From Sipunculus nudus (Eukaryota > Annelida > Sipuncula > Golfingiida > Sipunculidae): a DNA stretch of 64,000 nt. The notes under the pieces were generated by a model, which did not search any database, was not told the origin of the DNA, and was given only the letters and a program-made list of their open reading frames with translations. Where the stretch lies: the NCBI GenBank assembly GCA_026874595.1, contig CM049313.1:12645508-12709507 (forward strand), in the 5' to 3' direction. The stretch's first letter is position 1. Every line of letters begins with the position of its first letter. The position numbers and the translations under genes were made by a program. Shown in pieces: positions 1-14,531 of this stretch.

Positions 1-132
1 ACTGGAACTGGCCATGGCAGCAATAGGGCAGCTGGACATAGGGTCAACTGAATTACAGTATGTGGAGTTACTTACACTTGGGGTATATTTATGTAAGTCT
101 GTCAGATCAGCATCTGACATAATTATTGGGAC
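1..132 (-). CDS. ADGRV1: Exon 42 (partial): extracellular loop 1 and start of TM3
   Basis: The frame is open for 44 codons from an in-phase acceptor (CTTCATAG|GTC) to the window edge. It ends S-S-C-P-I-A-A-M-A, which fits the TM3 disulfide Cys region (S-C-S-A-M-A-A in the vertebrate protein as I recall it). The sequon N-S-T upstream suits an extracellular loop. The implied intron (133-180) is only 48 nt, far shorter than any other here, and a later AG at 48-49 does not keep phase, so the right boundary is uncertain. Confidence 0.55.
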
Positions 133-3100
133 CTATGAAGGTCTATTCACTGACATTTGTATGGTGTTTTATACACATACCTGGGTTGCCAAACAGGCAA
201 AGCACATATGCATCAGCAAGCCTGCAGCAAACAACGGGTTCATTACACAGACATGATGTGCAAGAATAGCCAAGGCCAGACCTCCCTGAAATATAATGTA
301 ATGGAAACATAATCCATGTTAAAAACAGAGAGAGGAAAGGAGCTTCTTTTACCTATAACAGACCAACTCTTATGTAAAGATAGCATTTTAAAGCACTGTT
401 TAAATCAAAGTAATACTAAACAATTGTCTAATACTAAATATAGAGTCCTGTTTTTAATCTCTATTTTACAAGTGAACTGCTATCCTGTCAAGGAGAAAGA
501 GAGAGAGGAGAGAGATAGATTAAGAGAACTGAAAACAAAAATTTGACTTGTCATGATAACTTTATGGAAGATATAAAGAAATGAGGATAAATATGTGTTC
601 ATTTCATCTCATATTTGATAATTCACCGTTATTTTACATACAGGAGACCCATGTTTTTAAATACCTGAAAAATGGTGAAAGAGTACCTAAAATTAGGAAA
701 GTATAAAAGATATGTATAAAATTAAAGCACTGTTAATAATTACTCACAATGCATATAAAACATGATATGAAGAACCATATCGGGTAGCCAATCATGTTAG
801 GGCTCCTGACCTCTGACCTGACAGAGTAGCTGCTCATGTGACGACAGGAACATTCTACGTAATTGTCGATGCCCATGGCCAGGTTATTTACCACTGAACA
901 GACGTCATCCCCCGTCGTCCAACTTTCCTGTCGCTCGTTAAAATACTGACACCTGGGAGTGATATAAGTATATGATTATAAACATGCTTTTGAGAAGTTA
1001 AAAGCACAATAAGAACACAACAATCTGGGAACAGAAGGCACAGGTATGCACTCTACTGAGCCCCCCCCCCCCCCCCATAGTTGTAAAAAAGTTGATGCAC
1101 TCTGCTTATTGCCTTCTAGTTGTAAAATTGTAAAGACATTTAGTGATACCCTATTTGACTGGTGACACATATTTAATAATCCTGAAACACACAAAATACT
1201 ATTATTATTATGAAATATGTGAAGTCTAGCTGTTAAAGTGTCACATTTCAGGTGTCACTAGCACAATATAACGATACACTATAAGCTGTTTTTTTAAATA
1301 TCACTTTTATTTCAAAAAGAAAAAGTATATCATTCTATATATATTTTCTGGCCTGGTATCTTACATTTTATATGCTCTGTACAGACATTTAATGATGTGT
1401 CATGTGCAGCCTTTAACCTTTAACAGTTTAAAAAATATAAATATTACATTCGGAGAGATTTACTTGTCTGTTGCTTAAAATCTTCAAATAAACAAGTAAA
1501 ACTGAACAGAGATCCTTACACTGCTTGTTTAGCTGCAATGCTGCCCCCTGGTGTGTGTATACGGAACTGTACAGGAGAATCAAGTGGATGTGTGCCCGTG
1601 CCGTCCACTCCCATAGAGAGCACCTGTCAATAAAAAAGTGTATGTGTGAGTAAAGAGGTGGGTGCCACTTCATTGATCCTGTATTCCAAGGAATGTATAT
1701 AAATATATAAATAAGTTGTCCATTATATCAAGTGTATACCATAAAATGAATCTTACCTGACAACAACTGAAACCGCTCCTTTTAAGTGATGATGGAAAAT
1801 TGAGAGAATAAGTTTACTTTTATAAATATATAAAATACTGTCTCTGTTTTCAAAACTGAAACAGTAATATTTACACTGTCTGTTTGGTTTGAACCAATTT
1901 ACAATCTTTTTTTTCAATAATCTCACCTTTGTATTGAGTAGTAAGTCTGTGCCCCCTGCGGTAAACCACTGCTCACTGAAGTACTCAATGAAGTACACAT
2001 CTCTGCACTGAAAGACAAAATAGTGAAACAATAAAAACTCAATATAGTACACATCCCCGCACTGAAAGACAAAACAGTGACACAATGAAAACTCTATGAA
2101 GCACACATCTCTGCACTGAAAGACAAAACAGTGAAAAAATAAAAACTTAATAAAATACACATCTCTGCACTGAAAGACAAAACAGTGACACCATGAAAAC
2201 TTTATGAAGTACACATCTCTGCACTGAAAGACAAAACAGTGAAACAATAAAAACTCATTGAAGTACACATTTCTCTGCACTGAAAGACAAAACCATGAAA
2301 CTATGAAAACTCAAATAAGTACATATCTCTGTTATCAAAAATAAAACAGTGACACAATGAAAACTCAATGAAGTACACATCTCTCTGCACTGACAGACAA
2401 AACAGTGAAACAATGCAAACTCAATAAAGTACACATCTCTACACTGAAGGACAAAACAGAGAAAAAAAAACCTCAATAAAGTACACATCTCCACACTTAA
2501 AGACAAAACAGTGACACAATAAAAACTTTATGAAGTACACATCTCTGTACTGAAAGACAAAACAGTGAAACAATAAAAACTCAATTAAGTACACATCTCT
2601 CTGCACTGAAAGACAAAACAGTGAAACAATGAAAACTCAATTAAGTACACATATCTCTGCACTGAAAGACAAAACAGTGAAATAATGGAAACTCAATGTT
2701 GTACACACATCTCTGTTCTGAAAGACTGAACCGTGAAACAATGAGAAATGGGCATCTGAACATTTATTTCATTAAAATGAGCTGATGCTGTGTCTTCTTT
2801 CATATTGATAAATAATACTTATGGTATATGACAGCTGGATTTACTTTCATACCACTGCTTTTGTTATGGTGTTTAGAAGTCTCGATTAGTACTGTGTCAT
2901 TAGGTTGTGTCAGTATGTTGTTAGCATATATCTAGGCAGTTACTGGATCTGAATCCAGAATCCTGACAACATAGGCCTATTATGCTTTATGCAAAGATTG
3001 TGTCTCAATCCTTTGACTTTATTAACCAAGCACCACCACAAGTTTTACGTACAGAGGAAAGGGTATTCCAGGCTGCCTTGTTATCACCAAAGTCTGTCTG

Positions 3101-6100
3101 TCAGCTTAATTTTTACACAAAATATTTCATGCAGAGCTTAATGGAATTACTTTAGAATTTGTACATTATATCCAGACCATGCACCTCAACTCAAGTGAAA
3201 TCTGAAAAGTCTCCAATCTATTGAAAATAAAGAGCAGTAACTAAGGGACGTGGCTTTATCACAAATTTTGGAAATATCAATCAAGTTTTCCACTTTGTAC
3301 TCTGACTGTACCAGCTCACCATATCTGTGTCAGTCACACTCAGCTTGGCTAGCCACAGTAACTTATTAGGAAGGCTAAATCATATACTTTGCCTGTCAGT
3401 CACTTCTAATGCTTTGTACTTTGAATGAACACATTAGTCTTACCATGTCAGAGCCTGTTCCAAGGCCTGTCTTATCCATCTTCAGATAATCTGATGGAAA
3501 CTTGAAGAAATCTCCATTTCTGGAAACACAGTTTTAATTTAAATAATTAGTTTTCAAATAAAATACCTTTGATTTATAAATGAAAGTGTTTCATTTGCAT
3601 AAAGATTTATTCAATATTCATCTATATTCTTCTTTGCTTTGTCATCCACTTGGTCTATCCAGAGATAATATCAGGACACATGTTGGCTACAGGAGGCTTC
3701 ATTTACTTATTGCACATATAGTTTTATTGACCTTGTGTGGTCCTTCTATTTTTTTTTTATTTTATTTTCCAGGTAATTTCAAGATGTTTCAAAGACAAAC
3801 AAGTGACCCATGGGTCATGTCGCTCAGCTGACAGGGAAGAGATTCGCTAAAGGAAATTTTATCATCAGAATGGTAGTATATACCCATTCAACTGAAGCAT
3901 CAAACAGATTAACCAACAGGCCAAGATTTAGTCTTTATTTATATATCTCAAAAATAGAGAAAAAATGTGTAAACGTTAAAAACTAGAATACGGGTAGCCG
4001 ACAAGTGACCACGTGTATCCGCTAAAATCAGAGTGGAACGGTTGAAGTGAGGCATGGATTGAGTGGCAAGGGGAAATAGAGTGAGGTATGTTGCATATTA
4101 GCATGGATGTCTGCAGCGTAAATGTGTATGTAGGTTGTGCCACCTACCACAAATCCAGAAAGCTGTCCAAGTTGTATACATATGCAAAATTTTAGGCAGA
4201 AAAGTCAAACCACTACATGTATATGAGTGATTTTAGCCAACGGTAGACAAACAGACAGACGCTGTGCAAAAATGGTTGCAGGTGGCCCCTCCAGTTTTGT
4301 GTATGATAAAGACCTATGGGAGATCTATACACATGCAAAATTTTGGCCCAATCGTTCAAACGGTTCCCAAGATATGAGCTCGGATGTCTGCAGCGTAAAC
4401 TAGAAAGTAGGTGGCGCCACCTGTCATAAAATCAAGAAAGCTATCCAGGATGTATAAAACTGCAAAATTTTAGGCAGATATGTCAAACCACTGCCGAGAT
4501 ATGAGTGACATTATCCCACGGCAGAAAACAGACAGACGCTGTGCAAAAACAGTTTTGCGTATGATAAACAACTATGTGATATCTATACACATGCAAAATT
4601 TTGGCCCAATTGGTCAAACGGTTCCTGAGATATGAGCTTGGAGGTGATCAGCTTGAACGTGAATGTAGGTGGTGCCATCTGTCATAAAATCAAAAAGCTA
4701 TCCTGGATGTATATGCATGCCGAATTTCAGGTGAATTAGTCAATTCACTGCAGAGATATGAGTGATTTTAACCCAAGGCAGATGAACAGATGGACACTGT
4801 GCAAACATGGTTACAGGTGGCGCCACCATTTTTGTGTATGTTATAAAGCAATCCAAGGGCTACATTTGTATAAATTTTATTTCCTGATTGGTCAATCGGT
4901 TCCCGAGATATGAGGGTTTATGTGTGGAAACAGACGCACAAAAATGGACGCTGGATAGAGGGGAAAGGTCAGAGGTCAACACAAATTGGTTAGGCACTAG
5001 TTCACATGTGACTAGATAATTGGTGTAAGTTTCGGAAAAATCGGTCCATTTTTCTCAGAGGAGCTCTCTGGAAACAAACGTGGCAGCTGCGGAGGAACCC
5101 GGTCAAAAACATAGTATCTGCAAAACTTCGTTTTGGAGGATACAAAAATACAGGTGGCTCCACCAATCTGCAGAAACTAATAAAAACACTTAATTGTCAA
5201 TATCCATGCAAAGAATCATGGTGATCTCCGCACAAGTTGTTCAGATACTTCAGCTTTTATATCAAATTGTCCATTATTCTGAGGGATACTTCAGAGTCCT
5301 ATAGCTTGAAGGATATGGGTAACAGAGACCTAATTTCAAGTTTCCACAGGCCCTCTTCATGGGCCTCCTTGCATGACAAGAATGAAGTTTCTAGGTCCAG
5401 TTGTTGCAATTTGTACCCTGTTGACAGATAACCACATCTTTCAAGGTCTCAAAATAAAGAGAAAAAAAATTCGTAAAAATTTGAAAAAAATAGAGGTGGC
5501 GCACCCAGTCTGCAGAAACTGATGGAACAGCTCATGATCGATATGTATGCCGAAAATCATGCCCATCAGTGTTGTAGTTATTGAGATATTGAAGATTTTG
5601 TATGAAAATTTTGACTACTCTGGGGGGTACTTTGGGGCCCCATAGCTCGAAGGATATGGGTAACAGAGACCTAATTTCTGGATTCCATGGAGACTTTTCA
5701 TAGGTCTCTCAGTGTATCGAGAATGAAGATTCTAGGTCCAGTCGTTACGATTTGTGCCACGCTAACAGATGACAGCATCCTTAAAGGTCTCAAAAATAGA
5801 GGAAAAAATTATAAAAAAAAACCAGAACAAATACAGGTTGTGCCACCAGTCTGCAAGAACTGATGAAACACCCCTTGATCAATATGTATGCCAAAAATCA
5901 TGACCATCAGTGATGTAGTTATTGAGATATTGAAGTTTTTGTATGAATTTTTTTACTACTCTGGGGGGTACTTTGGGGCCCCATATCTCGATGGATATGA
6001 GTAACAGAGACCTAATTTCTGGTTTCCAGGGAGACTTTTCATAGGTCTCTCAGTGTGTCAAGAATGAAGATTCTAGGTGCAGTCGTTACGATTTTTGCCT

Positions 6101-9100
6101 TGTTAACAGATGTTCACATTTGAAAGGTCTCAAAAATAGAGAAAAAAATTCATAAAATAATCCAACCATACAGGTGGCGCCACCAGTCTGCAGGAAGTGA
6201 TGACACATCTCATGATCAATAGTTATGCCACAAATCATGACCATCAGTCAAGAAGTTAATGAGATATTGAAGTTTTTGTATGAAATTTTTTACACTTCTT
6301 GGGGGTACTTTGGGGCCCCATAGCTCAAAGAATATGGGTAACAGAGACCTAATTTCTTGTTTCCATGGAGACTTTTCATAGGTCTCTCAGTGTGTCAAGA
6401 ATGAAGATTCTAGGTCCAGTCGTTACGATTTGTGCCAGGTTAACAGATGACAGCATCCTTAAAGGTCTCAAAATAGAGGAAAAAAATATGAAAAAATCGA
6501 ACAATACAGGTGGCGCCACCAGTCTGCAGGAACTGATGGAACATCTCATAATCAATATGTATGCCAAAAATCTTGACCATCAGTGATGTAGTAATTGAGA
6601 TATTGAAGTTTTTGTATGAAATTTTTTACTACTCTGGGGGGTACTTTGGGGCCCCATAGCTCGAAGGATATGGTTAACAGAGACCTAATTTCTGGTTTAC
6701 AAGGATATTTTTCATGGACCTCTCAGTGTGTCAAGAATTAATATTCTAGGTCCAGTCTTTATGATTTGTGCCTTGTTAACAGATGTTCACATTTTGAAAG
6801 GTCTCAACAATAGAGAAAAAAATTAGTAAAAAATTGAACGATACAGGTGGCGCCACCAGTCTGCAGGAAGTGATGGAACATCTCATGATCAATATGTATG
6901 CCAAAAATCTTGACCATCAGTGATGTAGTAATTGAGATATTGAAGTTTTTGCATGAAATTTTTTACTTTTCTGGGGGGTACTTTGGGGCCCCATAGCTGG
7001 AAGGATATGGGTAACAGAGACCTAATTTCTGGTTTCCATGGAGACTTTTCATAGGTCTCTCAGTTTGTCGATAATGAAGATTCTAGGTCCAGTCGTTACG
7101 ATTTGTGCCTTGTTAACAGATGTTCACATTTTTAAACGTAACAAAAATAGAGAAAAAAATTTGTAAAAAATCGAAAAATACAGGTGGCGCCACCAGTCCT
7201 CAGGAACTGATGGAACATCTCATGATCAATATGTATGCCAAATATCATGACCATCAGTCAAGTAGTTAATGAGATATTGAAGTTTTTGTATGAAATTTTT
7301 TACTTTTCTGGGGGGTACTTTGGGTCCCCATAGCTCGAAGGATATGGGTAACAGAGACCTAATTTCTGGTTTCCAAGGAGATTTTTCATTGACCTCTCAG
7401 AATGTAAAGTTACAAGATTCTAAGTCCAGCGGTTACGATTTGTGCCAGGTTAACGGACAGACGGACAGACAGACGGACAGACGGACGACGGACAAAGAGT
7501 GATCGCTATAGGTCAGCTTGACTGAAAGTCAGCTGAGCTAAAAATTATCAGGATTTACCCTAATTTTGTTATCACATCCTCCTTTATCAAACTTTAGCTG
7601 TATGATGCTCCTACATTTTCTCTTCATTTATTTATCATTTTGATCATCAGAATCATCATGAGTGCACAAGTGCACAGTGTTTTCAAAAGTGCATTGCAAA
7701 AATGACTGAATGCAAAACCTTTCAGGCTTAACCTAAGTAAAGTCATGTTACTGCAAATTTAAGGGTAGAGCAACTTTGGTAAGAATTTAAAGGGTACTAT
7801 GCACTGCTTTCTTGGTTGGCTATAACCAAGGAAATTTTCAAAACCAGCTATATTCAAGCACCTTTAAGGCCTTGAGAACACATCGAAGATTATTAGGATT
7901 TCAAAGAATTATCTAGCTTGTTGGATTCCTGTGTACATAAACACTGATGATATATATGATATTTTTTCATATCTTTTTCTTATTAATCTGGACATGGAGA
8001 CATAAATATAGTCTTTTAATTAAAAAAGAAAATACTTGGTCTTGGTCTTTTCCTTGAAATTTTCAAAATCAGCATATTCCAGGCATTTTAAAAGGCCTTG
8101 AAAATAAATCAAAGATTTCAAAGGATTTTAAAGAACTGTAAAGTATGTTGCTAATGAGCTTCTGTGTATAATTAAATAATGACGAATTGAGGATATGGCT
8201 TGACCACAAACAGTTTCACAAGTCTAATGTATTAGTCCACTGACCTCCCAGTGTAAGTATATCCATTGATGATGCGTGGATACAGCCTGGCTACAGACAG
8301 CTTCACATACTGACATTCAGGTGTTTTGATTCTGAAATTAAAAACAAGATTTCCAAATATAACTCACATGCTCTACCAATGTACTTGTGCAAACCCTACT
8401 CATGGATCATGTGCTAGGGGATGCACATAAAAGATATGAATTAAAAAATTTATATATCTTAAAGTAAATTAAGGAAACTAAATTGAGGAGATTTTATGAA
8501 ATATAATCCTATTAGTGTTCAGTGATTGTAATAGGAATGCAACAACTGATCAATTATTACAGTGGAGCTTGTCCAAAAGACCACCTGTCTAATAAGACCA
8601 CCTGTCTATTAAGACCACCCTTGAGTGAAAAAAAAGACATTTACTCAAGTTATAACTGACCTGTCTAATAAGACCACCTGTGAATTAAGACCACTTTTGC
8701 AAGTCCCACAGACTGTCTAATACTTGGGTAGGTTTCACTGTAACTGATTATTTCATGTACCTATGTAGTTATTATATTTGCAATAATTGAAAAAGCTGTT
8801 ACCATTCTGACAACACTGACACACGAATATTTTGCTATCCCACAACCTTCTGCTGATACACATTAGCAGATGCCAGTAATTGTGGTTTTTAATCATGTAA
8901 AGAATTTGTAATGGTGTTATGGTTTTGAGAATTATGATTATACTAATCAAAAAGTGTGGCAACTTTGTGTTGTTCCACCTCCCTTACCTGAGAGACTTTG
9001 TCAAGTTTTATCCCCAAAATATGTGTCTTTTCACATGTGTGTACATACTAATTTATGAATGATTAAATCAAAATGCAACAATTTTAATCAATAAAGTAAA

Positions 9101-12100
9101 ATGACCAATCATTATTAATCAACAAAACACTTAATTCCTGTAATACTAATGAAGCTCATGGTCTTTAAATTGAGATGTAATAATGATATCAAGGGGTGCA
9201 CGATATTATTGATATATCAGTATATCACAATACAGTAATTTGCATATTGTGTATTGCTATACATTTTCCAAATATCAATATTTTGTTAATGTGTCTAAAT
9301 ATGATTTTTTAAAGTAAAAACAATATTTCTGTTACAAATTTAGCCATCTAAATGGGGTTGGATTAATGACAGGAATAAAGTGATAGCTTCTACCTTTTAA
9401 GTAGACATTTGGTACTGAATGTTTTAGTAGGCATGATATACCATAGATCAAAGGTCCGTCCTAGGAAATCTGCATGTCTGTTTGATGACTTATTGATATA
9501 CCAGAATATTTAGATATGAAGTGCTGAACATGGCCATAATACATGCAATTAATCATTCATTAATATTCTCTCCTCACATCTTGCATCAGGTGCCAACATA
9601 GCAGTATTATTTTTTGGAATGGCAACCTTATGAAGTGGTACATGAGTGTGATTGTGTGAACTATATTTTTGCTAAACCACAGTCCAGAATTTACTAAAAT
9701 ATTTTGCTAAGTTATTTCCACATGTAAAGCCTAAAGAAAACTTTGATTTTAAATGTTTTTGGAGTAATGTCAACAATACATCAGTAAGCAATGTTGCAAA
9801 TTTCGTGATTGAAATAAACTAATCTACATTAACTGTTATTGTGTCATTATACTAAACATGATAAAGAATTGTTAAAATTAATACTATTAAAGAATATATA
9901 TATATACACAAAATTAATTAATGTTCAGTTGGTTTGACTTCATCCATTGGTACTACAGTACTGTTTTTGTGGGAGCAATGTTGCGGTTGCTTCCATATGT
10001 TAAGAGCACTATCACCTGAAGGTATTGAATTCATGTTATGTGAACAATGCATATTATATATATATATATATATGTATATATTTATTAAACAGAAAACACT
10101 TATTTTTTTATATTCCGTAGATTTCAAACAATGATAATATTCCAATATATCTTTCAATATGAAATTCGAGGGTGATACCTAGGTCTAATGATATTAATTA
10201 CCAGATGAAGGCTTCCACATATTTCAAAACATATTTGAGGTATTTCCGGTATATATTATGTTGTATTTTCCATTATATAATGTTATAACTAACGTTACCC
10301 AAGAATAGAAATAATGAGACACATTCCTTACTTGTCAATATCATTAGCAGGTCCACAAGATGAATTAGCCAGAAAGCTCAATGCAAATCTCTCCAGTACC
10401 TCCGACAACTGCCAGTGCCCCCTGGTGACATCTCTTCTTGACGGGTCCAGCAACGCACAGAATACTTTCATCATACTTTCTTGTACCAAGAGCGTAAGGC
10501 TGTAAATATTAATTTTTTAATCTCATGTGACAAGCAACTAAATATATCAAACACAGATAAGCAAAAAAAAGAAGACTCATTTATGTAGCAGTTTTGTTGA
10601 AAGGCCTTTTTTGTGAATCAATAAATGTTAATGAAATATTTCTTGATTAAGTTCACATTTGTCCAAAATTTGTTAATTGTGAAAGTACTAGCACAAATTA
10701 GGTCATACTGACCTCTGTTTTCATAGTTGATCAAGTTTTGATTTAGTTCTCGATACATACAGCATCAGCATGTTACGTTAAGTTATTCAGTCAGTCAGAG
10801 AAATAAGTAATGCAAGCTGTATATGTATATAAAGCATATAAAGCCTTGCCTATGACCTCTTTATAAATAATTTATGAATTATAATCTAGTCCACTCTGTG
10901 CCAGCACTTTTTGAAGTGACTGCTTAACAACTCTGCATCACTCATTATAAAGGTAATCTACAGGTGGAGAAACATGTGAGTAACAGAGGATATTACTTGA
11001 AATTTAATGTATGATACACATGATAAATGGATAACAATCTGGAATTTACCTAAATAACATAAAGGTCCATCATGGCTGAGGTGTTAAAGAGACAGGGACA
11101 TATGTTTTGTAAGAATTGACAGCCACTAGATGTGGGTTACACAGTAGTTACATATATAGTTCAGCACCGCCATTTTAGTTTTCTAACTGCATGGACACAC
11201 AAAACTGAACGCATTAAATTGACTGTTTATATTACTCCAGCACCGACCATTTGTGCTTGAGATCTTCATATTATTTGGTGTATGCTGAGGTGATAAATCG
11301 GTAGTTGCTGTACCAAAAAAAGTTTTTATTTGTTGTTGCATGTGATTAGTATCATCCATGGTCCAGTATCATCGCAGCACTTGGCCCAACATGTCTGAGG
11401 TATTGTATGCTATACTGAGGCATATTTTACCTGCGCGTCCTGGCAGTGTTGATCATTTTATCTAGCAGCGTCTTTGTGACGGTCAGGGTGGTGTCATCCA
11501 TGGTCTCCTGAACTCCCTTCAACAGTTTGTCCGCCAGGTCACGTATCGTGTTGTTTTCGAGCTGCTGTAAGGAGAGTGACCACACTGTCCATACAGGTAA
11601 TTCACTTGACGATGTGATGGTCACCACAGCAACAGACACACCAACCCTGCACATGAAACAATTGAGCTCATTTTAACATTAAATTGCTAATGTACCTGAT
11701 CAAAACAGACCACAGTAATGCATGTATCATTTTCTGGGATATCCCCCTCCCCTTTCATTAAGCAGACAGGTAGACAGAATGTGATAAAACAGAGCATAGT
11801 ATGTAAACTACAGAACACCTGAAGGCTGTTCAAGTAAAACTGGCTTGGTTTCAACTCCCACATAATAGATGATAGACATCTTTTCTTTAATACTCAAAAT
11901 AACAGCAGCCAAATAAAGGTTGGCAAAAATACTTGCTCTGAGTGACCTTGTGAAATGAATGCAAAATTAATCCCTTCAGTAGATCGACAGCTATAAACTT
12001 ATGGGACAAGTTAAATTAAAATCCATAAAATGAATCCTGTATTCAACACACGCATGAAGATTTGTATGTCTTACACCCCACAATACTGTAGTAATGTGAG

Positions 12101-14474
12101 GACTTACTCCACGCCTCCCGTGGGGCTGCTGAGTGACACTTTGAACATCTTTGGGTAAGGATTATCAGATGCTGTGAACGGATCCAGTTCGACCGAAATC
12201 TCTTGTAGAGTCTGAAATGTGGAAAAGATGATATTATAACCCATGAAGAGAACAGGTAGGTAGGTTGTATATAAGAGCATTTATAAATGTATGCAATCAG
12301 GGGATTGTTGCATAAAGACTGAGCACCAGAATGGGATCATCAGGGTACTTTCAGTATATCAGGCTTCTTGTGGGACAGATCTTATATATACATGAATAAG
12401 AAATTGTAAATCTTTTTTTAACAGTTGATCAAGCAAACTGACATTCAGGATCACTCTTTCTTTTAAACAAGTGATTAACCTTCATTTTAGCTGGATGAAA
12501 ATGGACTTACCTTGCCAGGTGTAAATGTTAGTGTCCCTCTTGTCATGGTAAAGTCAGCTCCCTCAAGAGCGTGGAACACCTTCACGCCCGCAATCGCCCC
12601 TGGCTGAGTCTGTTGCTCAGTACTGTAGCTGATTGTGACATGCTTGTCCTTGAATCCCACACGCTCTACCTTTAACCCAGCTAGCCTGGCTTCCTTGTCA
12701 ACAAAGATGTACCTGTCACAGGCAAACAAATTTGGGATGTGAAACAGGGTTGAAACTTGTAATACAAGAGCACCACAAACGTGCAAAATAGTCCTGTCGT
12801 GTATCTGGTGACCTGTGACCTCATTAAATATGCATAAATTTTTTATGAAAAGTTAATTCAGGTGAGAAACTTTATTGTTAAACATGTATAATGAATTTTA
12901 TGAAAATCCAAAGGATTTTTTATGAGTCACAAAGGTGCTTTCAAAGTGCAGTGTCCTCTGACCTCATTAAATATGCATGGATTTTGCAAGAAACCAAACT
13001 TAGGCAAGATATTTCACTGATTAACATTTCTGATGAGTTTTATAAAAAATCCTTCATATTCTTCATAAGTTGTCGTGGTGACATCATAATGTTGACCATA
13101 ATTGAACTCGGACGAGGTAACCTGTTGGTCATTAGTTTAAGAAACCATTTCCCCCCTCCTAAATGCTTATTATTACATTTATGATAATGATGATGATGAT
13201 AATGATGATGATGATGATGATTGGAAAATAATTAAAAGAGACTCCTGCTATATTCAATTTATGTTGTGAATTTCATAAGACTATTATACTGAGACAGTCT
13301 ATGCTTGAGACTGTGCTACAAGTCTAGGCTGGTATAATGAAACCTGCCACAGTCCCCCAAAGTTCTATTTAGAGAGTCCAACATGACTTGCTGCCTGTGT
13401 ATCAGAGTCACATAACAAAGACACCATGCTTATACTGATAAAGTCCTTACCGAGAGCTGAGGCTGAACTGTACCAGACCCTGAGGGTGGTCACTAGGTTT
13501 GATCACCATGGTAGCATACTTCCTGGCGGGATCTATGGTAACGCCAGGTTCCCCAGGGCTGATATTACCAGCAGCGGCACTGACCAGTTCTATACGTATC
13601 GTTGTCTCGTTCTCTGGATCCTACAGTAACGTTCAAATTACAATGAGTCAAAACACATTAACAAAAGTAATTATGACATAAAGATGGCACTAATCAGTTT
13701 TCGAAACTGGCACTTTTCTCACTAAAAATCCTAGACTGGAAATGGTTTTCAATATGTATATTGCAAATCATTCTTCTGCCAGAAATTAATATATAAAATT
13801 AACTATCTGACAAATTATAACGTGATATAAAAAACTTAATTTAGTTAAGAATTTGTTAATATGACACAAAACTTAGATCCTTAAAAACTGATAGAACTAC
13901 ATGAAAAAATACACTACACTGCATATTATGGAATGAAATTTCCACAATAATTCACAATGAATTTATTTTCTTTTAAACAGATATTTGGGTATTGTATGTT
14001 ATAAAACTACCAAGTTCTCTTAATGATATTATTATCTCGTTACTCATTGTACAGATACAGAGAGACTGTATAAGTTGCTGACCATGTCTTGCTTCAGGTG
14101 GACTGTGAAGGTACAGAAGGTCTGTCTGGCTGGACAGCTGACTGTCCCTGACACCTGGACCAGCTGTTCACTCAGAGGCACCTTGTTGTTCTGACCACTC
14201 ACGGCTCTCCACCTAACCTATAGGGAAACAACATCTCTTATCTGGTTTATGGTGCAGTTCAGCAGGTTTTTTCCTAAGGCTTCTCTCTATATTGTAAACA
14301 TGAATATTCTGTATTACAGTGGTGCATCATAATCCACCCGATTTTGTCTGAAGCCTCCTGATTTTTGAGGTCTTCTCCCAACCTACTGATCAGGATCAAA
14401 AAACCCCTGACATGGATGAAATATTGAGCATACATCCAAATTTTTTATGGTTTGGTCACCCCCTGACCAAATTG

Positions 14475-14531
<57 letters not shown>

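Noticed and set aside
1753-2506. Repetitive open frames (C-R-D-V-Y-F-I repeats) as a cysteine-rich repeat protein
   Set aside because: The frame follows from a 54-bp minisatellite period. Frames change wherever the unit is not a multiple of three, and there are no splice or start signals.
1980-2720. CRISPR-like array
   Set aside because: Units are contiguous ~54-bp minisatellite copies without unique spacers, in a eukaryotic intron.
9195-9300. GTGCACGATAT sequence as a hAT terminus
   Set aside because: Only one end-like sequence was found, with no inverted partner or target duplication.
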